64,000 nucleotides of DNA from the NCBI GenBank assembly GCA_028281235.1, contig JANQKG010000027.1:1-64000 (forward strand), read 5' to 3'. This stretch comes from Afifellaceae bacterium (GTDB taxonomy: Bacteria; Pseudomonadota; Alphaproteobacteria; Rhizobiales; Afifellaceae). Each line of letters starts with the position of its first letter. Within the stretch, counting starts at the first letter, position 1. Positions 18,321 to 27,663 of this stretch are shown piece by piece. Under the pieces are notes generated by a model. It made no database searches, was not told where the DNA came from, and was given only the letters and a program-made list of their open reading frames with translations. A program made the position numbers and the translations under genes.

Positions 18321-18361
18321 GCTCTTTTTTGTGTGCCCGGTCAAGTGATGGTTGTGCGCCC

Positions 18362-19087
18362 TCATTGGAGACCCTCGCCGTATCGCGCGCGTCGCAGGGA
18401 CTCCTCCGTGATGTCGAGGACGGTGTGCATCGCCTTGCGTGCAGCTGTTGGATTACGGTCGCGGACCGCCCTGAACACGGCCAGGTGCTTGTCCAGCGCA
18501 AACGGACTGCCCACCTCAGGATGCGAGCTGACATTGATGGAGGCCCGCAGCGCCTCCTCGATGCACGCGCCGAGGCCGGAGAGAAGCGTGTTGCCGCTCG
18601 CTGCAAGCAGCAGGCGATGGAAGGTCACGTCGGCCTCGATCGTGGCGAGCGTATGCATGCCGTTTCCTTCCGCCATTGCCGTGACCGCCGCCTCCAGCCG
18701 GTCGATCATCGCCGGCGACGCATTGACGGCAGCAAGCGCGGCTGTCTCCGGTTCCACGATGCGGCGCACGGCGAAGAGCTCGCGCAGGAAGGCCGGTCGC
18801 GAGACCACCTGCTGGCGCAGGCGCAGAATATCGGCGTCAAGGAAGTTCCAGTCATGCTCCTCGCGCACGAACGTGCCGAGCTTGGGCCGCGAGCGCACAA
18901 GCCCGCGTGCCCCCAGCATCTGCAATGCCTCACGCAGGCAGGTGCGGCTGACGCCGAATTCCTGAAGCAGGGTCGCTTCGTTGGGCAGCGGCGTTGCCGG
19001 CGCATATTCGCCGCTCAGGATGCGCAGCGTCAGCGTTTCCGCCACCATCGTCTTACCGCGCGCGACCGACTTGACCGCTGTTGGCAT
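18362..19087 (-). CDS. GntR-family (FadR subfamily) transcriptional regulator
   Basis: About 241 residues: N-terminal winged helix with NEATLLQEFGVSRTCLREALQMLGARGLV (residues about 36-64) and a C-terminal FCD ligand domain with the metal-ligand pattern EADVTFH (about 151-157), and further His in SHPEVG and DKHLAVF. FCD members bind sugar acids or similar metabolites and repress catabolic genes. Start taken at 19087 (MPTAVKSVARG); a longer frame to 19141 exists. It is divergent from the XylB-like dehydrogenase and upstream of the ABC importer, so it probably controls both directions. Confidence 0.88.
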   Translation of the reverse strand: MPTAVKSVARGKTMVAETLTLRILSGEYAPATPLPNEATLLQEFGVSRTCLREALQMLGARGLVRSRPKLGTFVREEHDWNFLDADILRLRQQVVSRPAFLRELFAVRRIVEPETAALAAVNASPAMIDRLEAAVTAMAEGNGMHTLATIEADVTFHRLLLAASGNTLLSGLGACIEEALRASINVSSHPEVGSPFALDKHLAVFRAVRDRNPTAARKAMHTVLDITEESLRRARYGEGLQ

Positions 19088-19226
19088 TATGCCCTGGCTC
19101 CGCAAAACTGGAGATATCATTCTGCAATTGGTGCAAGTCATACGAGGATGCTGTCCCGTTCACAACGGCGAGGAGGTCGATAGCCAGATCGCAGTTGCCA
19201 CGACAAATCCGGCTTTCTAGAACCGA

Positions 19227-19245
19227 GAGGCCGGCGTGCGGCCTC
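19227..19245 (+). promoter_or_regulatory. Hairpin in leader of the XylB-like gene
   Basis: GAGGCCG (19227-19233) pairs with CGGCCTC (19239-19245) in the 182-bp divergent region, 24 bp before the dehydrogenase start. Could be an operator or mRNA stem; no further evidence. Confidence 0.35.
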
Positions 19246-19269
19246 TGATGTCCAAAGGCGCATTCATCG

Positions 19270-20040
19270 ATGAGTGAACCGAACGACGCCATCTATCCGA
19301 GCCTTAAAGGGCGCACGATCCTCGTGTCGGGCGGGGCGAGCGGCATCGGCGAAGCGATGGTACGTGCGTTTTCTGCTCAGGGGGCGAAGGTCGGATTCGT
19401 CGATATCCTCCAACAGGAGGGAACGGCGCTTGCTGAGGAACTGACCGAGTCCGGCGCGGAAGTGCGTTTCCTCGTCGAGGACATTACCGACATCTCCGCC
19501 CTGCAAGATGCGATCTTGGGTGTCGGCGAGGTCTTCGGCACCATCACCGTGCTGGTCAACAACGCCGCCAACGACACGCGCCACGATTGGCAGAGCGAAA
19601 CCCCGCGAAGCTGGGACGACCGCGTCGCGGTGAACCTGAAGCACCAGTTCTTCGCCATCCAGGCCGTCGCGCCCGGCATGATCGAGGCGGGCGGCGGCTC
19701 CATCATCAATTTCGGATCGATCTCATGGCGACTGGGCATGGGCGGCATGCCCGCCTACACGGCCTCAAAGGCCGGCATTGAGGCCCTGACGCGCTCCTAT
19801 GCGCGCGACCTTGGCAAGCACCGCATTCGCGTCAACGCGGTTCTGCCGGGCTGGGTGATGACACAGCGGCAGCTCGATCTTTGGGTGGACGAGAGCACTG
19901 AGCGCGTGCTTGCCGAACGTCAGTGCCTGCCCGATAAGCTCAAGCCGGACGATGTCGCGCGTCTGGTCCTGTTCCTTGCTTCCGACGAGAGCGCCATGTG
20001 CACGTCGCAGAACTTCATTATCGACGGCGGGTGGGTGTAG
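19270..20040 (+). CDS. SDR sugar 1-dehydrogenase, XylB-like
   Basis: 256-residue SDR: cofactor loop SGGASGIG, NNAANDTRHDW, INFGSISWRLGMGG, catalytic YTASK (about residue 162) and C-terminal IIDGGWV. The start IYPSLKGR, the NDTRH segment and the NFGSISW block closely resemble Caulobacter XylB, the NAD D-xylose 1-dehydrogenase of the Weimberg route; relatives also oxidise L-arabinose, D-galactose or D-fucose. It would make a sugar lactone for the sugar-acid genes in this window. Followed after 2 bp by an ABC ATPase gene, and divergent from the GntR regulator. Confidence 0.85.
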   Translation: MSEPNDAIYPSLKGRTILVSGGASGIGEAMVRAFSAQGAKVGFVDILQQEGTALAEELTESGAEVRFLVEDITDISALQDAILGVGEVFGTITVLVNNAANDTRHDWQSETPRSWDDRVAVNLKHQFFAIQAVAPGMIEAGGGSIINFGSISWRLGMGGMPAYTASKAGIEALTRSYARDLGKHRIRVNAVLPGWVMTQRQLDLWVDESTERVLAERQCLPDKLKPDDVARLVLFLASDESAMCTSQNFIIDGGWV

Positions 20041-20042
20041 AG

Positions 20043-20824
<782 letters not shown>

Positions 20825-20825
<1 letters not shown>

Positions 20826-20947
20826 GCATGATCCCGAAAAGCATGCCCCGGACGCCGGTCCGGGGTGGTCACCATTTTTCGGATAAGATCATCCTCAAAC
20901 AAAGAGATAGAGCGTTAGAGCGATGTGGGCGTAGCGCGAAAACGCTC
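20825..20947 (+). repeat. Dispersed palindromic intergenic repeat, copy 3
   Basis: Begins three bases after the ATPase gene with GCATGATCCCGAAAAGCATG and contains the same AACAAAGAGATAGAGCG end block as the copies at 1331 and 8774, with a terminal inverted repeat GAGCGTT/AACGCTC (20910-20916, 20941-20947). The middle is shorter than in the other two copies. Confidence 0.8.
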
Positions 20948-20958
20948 CGGCGCGGCGC

Positions 20959-21858
20959 TCAGTCCTCGATGGAATAGCCCGCCTCGCCAAGCGCTTCCGC
21001 CAGCGCGTCATGACCGATCTTGGCGTATTCCAGCGGATTGGCCTTGGCCGGATCCTGCTCCGCCTCCACGACGAACCACCCCTCATAGCCGATCTCTGCG
21101 CAAAGCACCGCCACCGCCTTGAAGTCGATCATGCCGTCGCCGGGCACCGTGAACACGCCGGCAAGCACCGCATCGAGGAACGATTGCCGCTCGCGGTCGA
21201 TGCCCTTCAGAACATTCTCGCGAACGTCCTTGGTATGCACGTGGTTGACCCGCGCGCCGTAGCGCTTCGCCATCCTGAGGCCGTCGCCGCCGGCAAAGGC
21301 GATATGGCCGGTATCGAACAACAGCCCGACCGCTTCGCCTGAAAAATTCATAAGCCGGTCGACGTCGTCCTCCGTCTCCACCGCCGTTCCCATGTGATGA
21401 TGGAAGGAAAGCGGCACGCCCTCATCGTGGCAGTGCTCGGCAAAGGCGGTGAGCCTGCGGCCGTAATCGCGCATCTGGGCGTCGTCGAGGCGCGGCCGGC
21501 GGGCAAGCGGCACCTCGCGCCGGTTCTGGATCGTGCCGGTCGTCTCGCCGTAGACGAAGACGGCCGCTTCGTTCTCGCGGAACAATTCAAGCTGTGCCGC
21601 AGCGCGGTCCTTCTCCTCGGCGAGGTCGTTCTCCAGCACGCGGCCGGAATACCAGCCGGAGACGAGCTTGATGTCATGCTCGGCGAGCACGGCTTTCAGC
21701 TCCGCCGGCTTGGTTGGGAACTTGCCGCCGGTCTCCGTGCCTGAGAATCCCGCCTCGCGGCTTTCCTTCAGGCAGGTCTCCAGCGGCGTGTCGCCGCCAA
21801 GCTCCGGCAGGTCGTCGTTCGACCAGGCAATGGGCGCCACGCCCAGACGTGCTTTCAT
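20959..21858 (-). CDS. iolE: Myo-inosose-2 dehydratase
   Basis: 299-residue sugar-isomerase-type TIM barrel. GVAPIAWSNDDLPELGG at the N-terminus, GTETGGKFP (about 40-48), SFHHHMGT, LLFDTGHIAFAGGD and the late VVEAEQDP carry the usual metal-binding Glu, Asp, His pattern of IolE. It dehydrates 2-keto-myo-inositol to the trione that IolD hydrolyses. iolD lies on the same strand about 730 bp upstream of it, separated by a vapBC pair on the other strand, so the usual iolD-iolE adjacency is broken. Confidence 0.9.
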   Translation of the reverse strand: MKARLGVAPIAWSNDDLPELGGDTPLETCLKESREAGFSGTETGGKFPTKPAELKAVLAEHDIKLVSGWYSGRVLENDLAEEKDRAAAQLELFRENEAAVFVYGETTGTIQNRREVPLARRPRLDDAQMRDYGRRLTAFAEHCHDEGVPLSFHHHMGTAVETEDDVDRLMNFSGEAVGLLFDTGHIAFAGGDGLRMAKRYGARVNHVHTKDVRENVLKGIDRERQSFLDAVLAGVFTVPGDGMIDFKAVAVLCAEIGYEGWFVVEAEQDPAKANPLEYAKIGHDALAEALGEAGYSIED

Positions 21859-21887
21859 GTCTCTGTTCCCATAGCCTCAAACGCACG

Positions 21888-21916
21888 AACCCAGCTCCGT
21901 CACGCCTGGGTTTTTT
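21888..21916 (+). terminator. Rho-independent terminator on + strand
   Basis: AACCCAG (21888-21894) pairs with CTGGGTT (21906-21912) and is followed by a T6 run (21911-21916). No + strand gene ends just before it; it sits between the iolE start and vapB, so it would stop antisense read-through across iolE, or insulate the toxin-antitoxin pair. Confidence 0.6.
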
Positions 21917-21968
21917 AGCGAACCGTATCTGCTATTCTAGTGTGAAGATGTTGAGCCGTTGAACAGCC

Positions 21969-22196
21969 ATGCTGAACCTCTCTCCGGAAACCGAGGCGCT
22001 GATTCGCGCAAGGGCGCGCGCCAGCGGCAAGTCGCCAGAGCAATACCTTTCCGATCTTGTCAACGGTGCCACGCCGACGAAATCGCGAGCACCGGATGTC
22101 GCACGAATGCGCGAGATCGCCAATCGCGCGGCGGCAAGGCCGATCCACGACAGGCGTAGTGAGAAGGAGATCACAGACGAAGGCTGGGGCTTTTGA
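21969..22196 (+). CDS. VapB-like antitoxin
   Basis: 75 residues; N-terminal part LNLSPETEALIRARARASGKSPEQYLSDLV looks like a ribbon-helix-helix DNA-binding domain, and the C-terminal half, ending in KEITDEGWGF, would be the toxin-binding tail. The stop overlaps the start of the PIN toxin gene by four bases, the normal layout of type II toxin-antitoxin operons in which the antitoxin binds and neutralises the toxin and represses its own promoter. Confidence 0.8.
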   Translation: MLNLSPETEALIRARARASGKSPEQYLSDLVNGATPTKSRAPDVARMREIANRAAARPIHDRRSEKEITDEGWGF

Positions 22197-22588
22197 TCGT
22201 TGTCGACAGCTCTGCCGTTGTCGCCGCTTTACAGGACGAGCCCGAAGCCGCGCGTATCATCGAGATCATCGGTGCTGAAGATCGTAGTCTGATGTCCGCC
22301 GTGTCCGTTTATGAGACGGCCATCGTTATGAACAGTCGCAGTGGCGAGGAGGGAGTCGCCGATGTATTCGACTTCATCGAATCGAGCCGTATCGAGATAC
22401 ATCCGTTCTCCCCTGAGATGATCAGCATTGCGGTGGCTGCCTACCGGCGCTTCGGGAGGGGTTCCGGCTCGAAGGCGAAGCTGAACTTTGGCGACTGCGT
22501 TTCATACGCCTTTGCCAGATCGCTCGACGTGCCGCTTCTGTTCAAGGGCGATGACTTCGCTGCGACGGACCTACGCGGCTGCCTTTGA
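22193..22588 (+). CDS. VapC-like PIN-domain ribonuclease toxin
   Basis: 131 residues with the PIN acidic residues: Asp in MIVVDSSAVVA (residue 5), Glu in VSVYETAIV (about 42), Asp in NFGDCVSYAFA (about 102) and Asp in FKGDDF (about 120). Such toxins cut RNA, often tRNA, using a divalent metal. The start is a TTG that overlaps the antitoxin stop (TTGA). The gene ends three bases before the convergent iolD stop. Confidence 0.85.
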   Translation: MIVVDSSAVVAALQDEPEAARIIEIIGAEDRSLMSAVSVYETAIVMNSRSGEEGVADVFDFIESSRIEIHPFSPEMISIAVAAYRRFGRGSGSKAKLNFGDCVSYAFARSLDVPLLFKGDDFAATDLRGCL

Positions 22589-22591
22589 GGG

Positions 22592-24433
22592 CTAAACGCC
22601 GACGCGCTGCTTCTTGCGGCCGTCGGAATGATCCGCCCGCGCCTTGTTGACGGCATCGCGCTCGCTCACCTCCGGAACGCCGACATCCCACCACGCATCG
22701 CCCGGCGTCCAGGTATAGGCGTCCGACTTCACGACAAGGACGGTCGTGCGGTCATTGCCCTTGGCCCAGCGGAACGCGTCTTCCAGATCGGTGAGGCTTT
22801 CAACCTTGCGCGAATAGGCGCCCATGGACGCCGCATGCGCAGCGAAATCCACGTCGACCTTGTTGACGATCCTGCAATCCTCGATCTGGTTGTTGAATGA
22901 CGGCACGCCTTTGAAATTCTGCAGCCGGTTGATGACCGCGAACCCGCCATTGTCGCAGACGACGACGATGAGCTTGTGGCCCGTCAGAACGGTCGAATAG
23001 ATGTCGGAGTTCATCATCAGGTAGGAGCCGTCGCCGACGAAAACGATCACGTCGCGGCCTTCATCTGCCATCTTGGCGCCCCAGCCGCCGGCGATCTCGT
23101 AGCCCATGCAGGAGAAGCCGAACTCGCAGTCAAACGTGCCCGGCGTCTTGACCTGCCAGTTCTTGCATAGCTCGCCGGGAAAGCCACCGGCCGCCGTCAA
23201 AGCAAGATCCGTGGCGTCGGCAGCGCGGTTCACCGCACCCACGACCTGCGCGTAGCTCGGCACGTCCGTGTTGGTCGGCTTGGTCGCTGCCGCAACCATC
23301 TCGTTCCAATGCGCGTATTCAGCCTGCGCGCGCAGCATCCACGATTCCTCCGCCGACCAGTCGCCGAGCGCGGCAGAAAGCTCTGAAAGCCCTTCGCGTG
23401 CATCGGCGACTACGGAAAGCGAGCGATGCTTGGTCGCATCGAAGCGCGCTGCGTTGATGGCGACGAAACGCGCCTCCGGCGAGAACACCGACCACGAGCC
23501 GGTGGTGAAATCCTGCAGCCGCGTGCCGATTGCGACAACGACATCCGCCTCGCCGGCGAGCACGTTGGCTGAGGCGGCACCGATCACGCCGATCGGCCCG
23601 GCATTCTGCGGATGGTCGTGCACGATCGCGCCGCGCCCGGCGATGGTCTCCGTGACCGGTATGCCGTGTGTCCTGGCGAAATCCGTCAGCGCCTCTTCGG
23701 CGGCCGAATAGCGCACGCCGCCGCCCGCAATCAGGACCGGCTTCTTCGCCGATTTCAGCAGCTCCGCCGCGCGCGCGATCTCGCCGCTATCGGGCCGTGG
23801 CCGGCGGATATGATGGACGCGCGGCTCGAAGAACGCTTCCGGATAGTCAAAGGCGATTTCCTGTGTGTCCTGGCAAAGGCCGATAAAGGCCGGACCGCAA
23901 TCTGCCGGGTCGAGCATGCACGCAATTGCCTGCGGCAGCGAGGGGATGATCTGCTCCGGATGCGTGATGCGGTCCCAATAGCGCGTCACCGCGCGAAAGG
24001 CGTCGTTCACGGTCGTCGTTGGATTGTTGTAGTGCTCCACCTGCTGCAGCACTGGGTCGGGCCGGCGATTGGCGAAGACGTCGCCGGAGATGATCAGGAT
24101 CGGCAGGCGGTTGGCCATGGCCACACCCGCTGCCGTCACCATGTTGGCGGCACCCGGGCCGATGGAGCTGGTCGCCACCATGATCTGCCGCCGGCGCTTG
24201 GCTTTGGCGAAACCGATGGCCGCAAGCGCCATGGATTGCTCGTTCTGGCCGCGCCATGTGGGCAGATCGTCCTGAACCGCCTCAAGCGCTTCCGACAGAC
24301 AGGTGACGTTGCCGTGGCCGAAAATGGCGAAGACGCCCGGAAAGAGCGGCACAATCTCGCCGTCGATCTCGGTCTTCTGGTTGACGAGGTAGCGCACCAG
24401 GGCCTGCGCCATTGTCAGCCGGACGGTCGTCAT
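22592..24433 (-). CDS. iolD: 3D-(3,5/4)-trihydroxycyclohexane-1,2-dione hydrolase
   Basis: 613-residue thiamine-diphosphate enzyme. GVFAIFGHGNV and the catalytic-type Glu in RGQNEQSMALAAIGFAKA are N-terminal; the diphosphate/Mg site VFVGDGSYLMMNSDIYS is C-terminal. It opens the ring of the trione made by IolE, yielding 5-deoxy-glucuronate in the myo-inositol pathway. A strong GGAGGAGG precedes the ATG. Divergent from a Gfo/Idh oxidoreductase that may be an inositol dehydrogenase, so the inositol genes meet head to head. Confidence 0.93.
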   Translation of the reverse strand: MTTVRLTMAQALVRYLVNQKTEIDGEIVPLFPGVFAIFGHGNVTCLSEALEAVQDDLPTWRGQNEQSMALAAIGFAKAKRRRQIMVATSSIGPGAANMVTAAGVAMANRLPILIISGDVFANRRPDPVLQQVEHYNNPTTTVNDAFRAVTRYWDRITHPEQIIPSLPQAIACMLDPADCGPAFIGLCQDTQEIAFDYPEAFFEPRVHHIRRPRPDSGEIARAAELLKSAKKPVLIAGGGVRYSAAEEALTDFARTHGIPVTETIAGRGAIVHDHPQNAGPIGVIGAASANVLAGEADVVVAIGTRLQDFTTGSWSVFSPEARFVAINAARFDATKHRSLSVVADAREGLSELSAALGDWSAEESWMLRAQAEYAHWNEMVAAATKPTNTDVPSYAQVVGAVNRAADATDLALTAAGGFPGELCKNWQVKTPGTFDCEFGFSCMGYEIAGGWGAKMADEGRDVIVFVGDGSYLMMNSDIYSTVLTGHKLIVVVCDNGGFAVINRLQNFKGVPSFNNQIEDCRIVNKVDVDFAAHAASMGAYSRKVESLTDLEDAFRWAKGNDRTTVLVVKSDAYTWTPGDAWWDVGVPEVSERDAVNKARADHSDGRKKQRVGV

Positions 24434-24547
24434 GGGGTCCTCCTCCCGCGATCCGATTTTCCCCTTTACTAGCTAAACCCGCAGCGTTTCGCGAGATGGT
24501 TCGCAGCCGAACTTCTGCTATGGCGTGCGACGACGGGAGAGGGGCGC

Positions 24548-25669
24548 ATGGGCACGAAACGGCTCGGCATCGGTCTGGTGGGAAGCGGCTTCATGGGCCG
24601 TTCGCACGCTTTCGCTTTCAACGCGGTAGGCCAGGTCTTCGACCCGCCGCTCCGGCCGGCGCTCGCAATGCTCGCCGACCGAGACACGGAGATTGCGGCC
24701 GCGGCCGCCGGCGCGCTCGGTTTTGAGCGCGCTGTTGGCGATTGGCGGCAGCTGGTCGACGACCCCAGCGTCGACCTCGTGGCGATCGCCGCGCCCAACA
24801 GATTCCACAAGCCGATCGCGCTGGCGGCTTTTGAAGCGGGTAAGCACGTCTATTGCGAGAAGCCGCTCGCCACGTCGCTCGCCGATGCGCGCGCCATGGT
24901 CGAAGCTGCCGAGCGTTTCGGCCGCATTGGTTTGGTCGGCTTCAACTACTTGAAAAACCCGATCATCACGCTCGCCCGCGAGGTGGTGGCGGCCGGCGAG
25001 ATCGGCGCGCTCGTCGCCTTTCGCGGCATCCATGCGGAAGACTACATGATGGACCCCGACGCGCCGCACAGCTTCCGTACCGAGCCGGAGGGCGGCGGCG
25101 TGCTTATGGATCTCGGCAGCCACATCGTATCGCTGGCCCGCCACCTTGTCGGCCCGATCGAAGAGGTCTCGGCGATGGCGGCGACCGTGCACGAAAGCCG
25201 TCCGGCCGACGGCATGCGCCGGCCGGTGCCGGTTGAGGATCACGGGCATCTCGTCGCGCGCTTCAAGAACGGCGCGCTCGGTGCGCTGAGCGCCAACTGG
25301 CTGGCGCCGGGCCGCACCATGCAGCTTGAATTCGAGCTGACCGGCACGCGCGGCACCATCGCGTTCAACCAGGAGCGCTTCAACGAATTGCAGGTCTACG
25401 CCGCCGGAGACCTGCCCGGCCGCGGCGGCTTCAAGACGATCGTAGCCGGCCCGGACACGCCGCCCTACGGGAACTTCTGTCCGGCGCCGGGCCACCAGCT
25501 CGGCTTCAACGATTTGAAGACCATCGAGGTCGCGCATCTCTTGGCCGCCATTGCCGGCGACGTGGCACCGAGCCCGGATTTCTCGGAGGCATACGAAATT
25601 CAGCGCACAATCGCCGCCGCGCTCCGCTCCGCCACGGAGAGAACGTGGGTGACGGTCGCGGATTGCTGA
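24548..25669 (+). CDS. Gfo/Idh/MocA oxidoreductase, possible inositol-type dehydrogenase
   Basis: 373 residues. N-terminal Rossmann fold with IGLVGSGFMGRSHAFAF, then the family motif HVYCEKPLAT (Lys of the EKP triad about residue 102), and a C-terminal substrate domain with GGGVLMDLGSHIVSLAR carrying the catalytic-type Asp and His. Members oxidise inositols and other sugars with NAD(P). Divergent from iolD (114 bp), which makes myo- or scyllo-inositol plausible, but I cannot separate that from other sugars by sequence alone. Confidence 0.85.
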   Translation: MGTKRLGIGLVGSGFMGRSHAFAFNAVGQVFDPPLRPALAMLADRDTEIAAAAAGALGFERAVGDWRQLVDDPSVDLVAIAAPNRFHKPIALAAFEAGKHVYCEKPLATSLADARAMVEAAERFGRIGLVGFNYLKNPIITLAREVVAAGEIGALVAFRGIHAEDYMMDPDAPHSFRTEPEGGGVLMDLGSHIVSLARHLVGPIEEVSAMAATVHESRPADGMRRPVPVEDHGHLVARFKNGALGALSANWLAPGRTMQLEFELTGTRGTIAFNQERFNELQVYAAGDLPGRGGFKTIVAGPDTPPYGNFCPAPGHQLGFNDLKTIEVAHLLAAIAGDVAPSPDFSEAYEIQRTIAAALRSATERTWVTVADC

Positions 25670-25750
25670 GGCTGGCCGGATCGTGGCGTTGCTGAAACGT
25701 CCACCGGAGGGGAGGTCGGAAGCCGAGTGGCGATGCGACTTGCCAGTCGG

Positions 25751-26461
25751 TCACGCGGCGCGTCGCGCGCGCAGCTCCTGCACGATAAGCACCAGCAGGC
25801 ATACAATTGCGATCACGCGTGCGGGCCGAGCGACCTGTGATGCGCTGTAAACGATAGGTGGCATGTGGGGCAGGCGGTAACCGAGATCGATGGCAAGACG
25901 AAACATGCCGACCCAAACCATCCAGAAAAGCGCGACTGTGCAAACAACGGCAATGGCGATCTGCGCGGCTTGCCCCGGAACTCCGAACCGTTGCCGCAGC
26001 GATTGCGGCGCTCCGTCCTCGCCTGGCTTGGCGAGCGCGAGAAGCGCGATCAGGAGGATCAATATCCAAAGGGCGCTCGGCGAGAGCAGGCTCCGGCCGA
26101 ACAATTGCATTGCCATGCCGCTGTCGTCCCAAAAACGGACGAAATTCAGAAGCAAGTCCAGGTTCGCGATGGCCAGGATAGGAACCGCAATACCGTAGGC
26201 CACCGGCAATCCGAGCGTCCGCAATCGGCGATGCATCGGCCAGTAGAGCGAGATCAGAGGCACGTAGAGGATCGTCGGCCAAATAAAGGCCTCTCGGGCA
26301 TGGACCGCGATGAAGATTGCGCCCCATCCGCCGATCACAGGCCAGAACAGGTAGACCATGCCCTTCAGGCCGACGGTGAGCGCCAGTACAATGGCGATGC
26401 GCCACGCGCACGCCCGGACAAACGCAACGCCGCCGATCGGTTTTTGGCTGACCAGGCGCAC
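25751..26461 (-). CDS. Hypothetical multi-pass membrane protein
   Basis: 236 residues, about six hydrophobic segments (roughly 18-40, 47-75, 82-105, 130-147, 166-188, 216-230) with polar loops; no known family recognised. The start is a GTG preceded by AAGGAGG nine bases before. A small one-or-two-span protein gene lies 129 bp upstream on the same strand. Function unknown. Confidence 0.65.
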   Translation of the reverse strand: MRLVSQKPIGGVAFVRACAWRIAIVLALTVGLKGMVYLFWPVIGGWGAIFIAVHAREAFIWPTILYVPLISLYWPMHRRLRTLGLPVAYGIAVPILAIANLDLLLNFVRFWDDSGMAMQLFGRSLLSPSALWILILLIALLALAKPGEDGAPQSLRQRFGVPGQAAQIAIAVVCTVALFWMVWVGMFRLAIDLGYRLPHMPPIVYSASQVARPARVIAIVCLLVLIVQELRARRAA

Positions 26462-26590
26462 GTTGTGCGGCCTCCTTGGATGCTCGGCGCGACCGTGGCA
26501 TGGAGTCCGTTACGGAATCCTTTGGGTGGCCGGCCGCGGGAAGGCGGGCCGGTTTAGCGAGCGCAAATGATAGAGCCCGAGCGTTGCGCC

Positions 26591-26788
26591 CTAATTGGCC
26601 GCGGGCGTTTCCATAACCGGGTCGGGCAGTGCGGCGAGATCGGCGCCGATGAAATAGGGCCATACGACGATCGCCAGCACGCCGCGCCAGAACGACAGCT
26701 CAAGATAGCCGATGGTGAAGAGCCAGCCGGCGAACCATACGATCCCAAGTCCGCTGTGTTGCTCGATGCGGATTCTTTGCCTGTCCAT
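26591..26788 (-). CDS. Small membrane protein, 65 residues
   Basis: Short polar N-terminus (MDRQRIRIEQHS) followed by two close hydrophobic stretches (about 14-32 and 35-50), ending LPDPVMETPAAN. GGAG lies seven bases before the ATG and the composition is protein-like, so I take it as a real gene. Such small inner-membrane proteins are common and of unknown role. It follows the HisN-like gene by 45 bp and could be its distal operon partner. Confidence 0.6.
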   Translation of the reverse strand: MDRQRIRIEQHSGLGIVWFAGWLFTIGYLELSFWRGVLAIVVWPYFIGADLAALPDPVMETPAAN

Positions 26789-26833
26789 GTCGCGTCTCCA
26801 AAGGGCGGCAACGCCCGCGTTGCTTGTCCCCCA

Positions 26834-27610
26834 TTAGCGAAGTAGCGTCAGCAGCTCTTGATGGAGCTCAACCGTCGCCGCAGCGATGATCGTGCCGTCT
26901 GAGTGGAGCCCCAGCCGCTCGCCCTGCCAGTCGGTGACGATTCCGCCGGCCGCCTCAATCACCGGCGCGACCGGCAGGTAATCGTAAGGCTGCAGGCCCA
27001 TCTCCACCACCGCATCGATCTTGCCGGCGGCGAGAAGCGCGTACGAGTAGCAATCAGTGAAGAAACGGAAGATGTGGCCCATACCCATCAGCCGCGCCAG
27101 CCGCTGCGGCTCCTCGGTGACGAGCTGATTGGCCTCGTTGACGAAGATGCGGGCGTCGTCCGCTTTGGCAACCGGCCGGCAGCGGATCGCCGTGCCGTTG
27201 ACATTGGCGCCGCCGCCGCGGCAGCCGGCATAGCTTTCGCCAAGCGCCGGCATGCGGATCACGCCGGCGACCGGCTCACCCGCCTCCAGAACACCGATGA
27301 GCATGCCGAAGAGCGGCACTCCACAGATGAAGGATTTTGTGCCGTCGATCGGGTCGATGATCCAGGTAAACTCCGAATCCGTCTCCTGCCGCCCGAACTC
27401 TTCGCCGAAGACACCGTGGTCGGGAAAGCGCTCTGCAAGCTCCTCGCGGATGCGCGTCTCCGTCTCACGGTCGGCGATCGTGACTGGGCTCTCGTCCGGC
27501 TTGTCCTCCACGTCGAGGTCCGAGCGGAAGTGCTTCAGCACGGTCGGTTGCGCCGCGGCACCGATATCCAGCGCAGCGTTCATGAGGTCGTTTGGGAGGA
27601 GGTGCGGCAT
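26834..27610 (-). CDS. Inositol-monophosphatase-fold phosphatase, HisN-like histidinol phosphatase
   Basis: 258 residues. Metal-site motifs of the IMPase family: the Glu in VFGEEFG (about residue 67), WIIDPIDGTKSFICGVP (about 80-97) and YDYLPVAPVIEAAGG (about 211) where the usual WD is YD. The VFGEEFG and GVPLFG pattern matches histidinol-phosphatases of this family (HisN); fructose-bisphosphate or inositol phosphate are alternatives. Start set at 27610; 27646 is an in-frame alternative. It follows the phosphotransferase gene closely on the same strand. Confidence 0.8.
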   Translation of the reverse strand: MPHLLPNDLMNAALDIGAAAQPTVLKHFRSDLDVEDKPDESPVTIADRETETRIREELAERFPDHGVFGEEFGRQETDSEFTWIIDPIDGTKSFICGVPLFGMLIGVLEAGEPVAGVIRMPALGESYAGCRGGGANVNGTAIRCRPVAKADDARIFVNEANQLVTEEPQRLARLMGMGHIFRFFTDCYSYALLAAGKIDAVVEMGLQPYDYLPVAPVIEAAGGIVTDWQGERLGLHSDGTIIAAATVELHQELLTLLR

Positions 27611-27663
27611 TGCAAGGTCCGGTCTGGTTTGCGCCCTCGCTACCATGCCGGGCCGCCTTTGTC

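Noticed and set aside
17594..19183. 529-codon open frame antisense to ABC ATPase and GntR genes
   Set aside because: Spans two real genes and their spacer on the other strand; composition is shadow-like.
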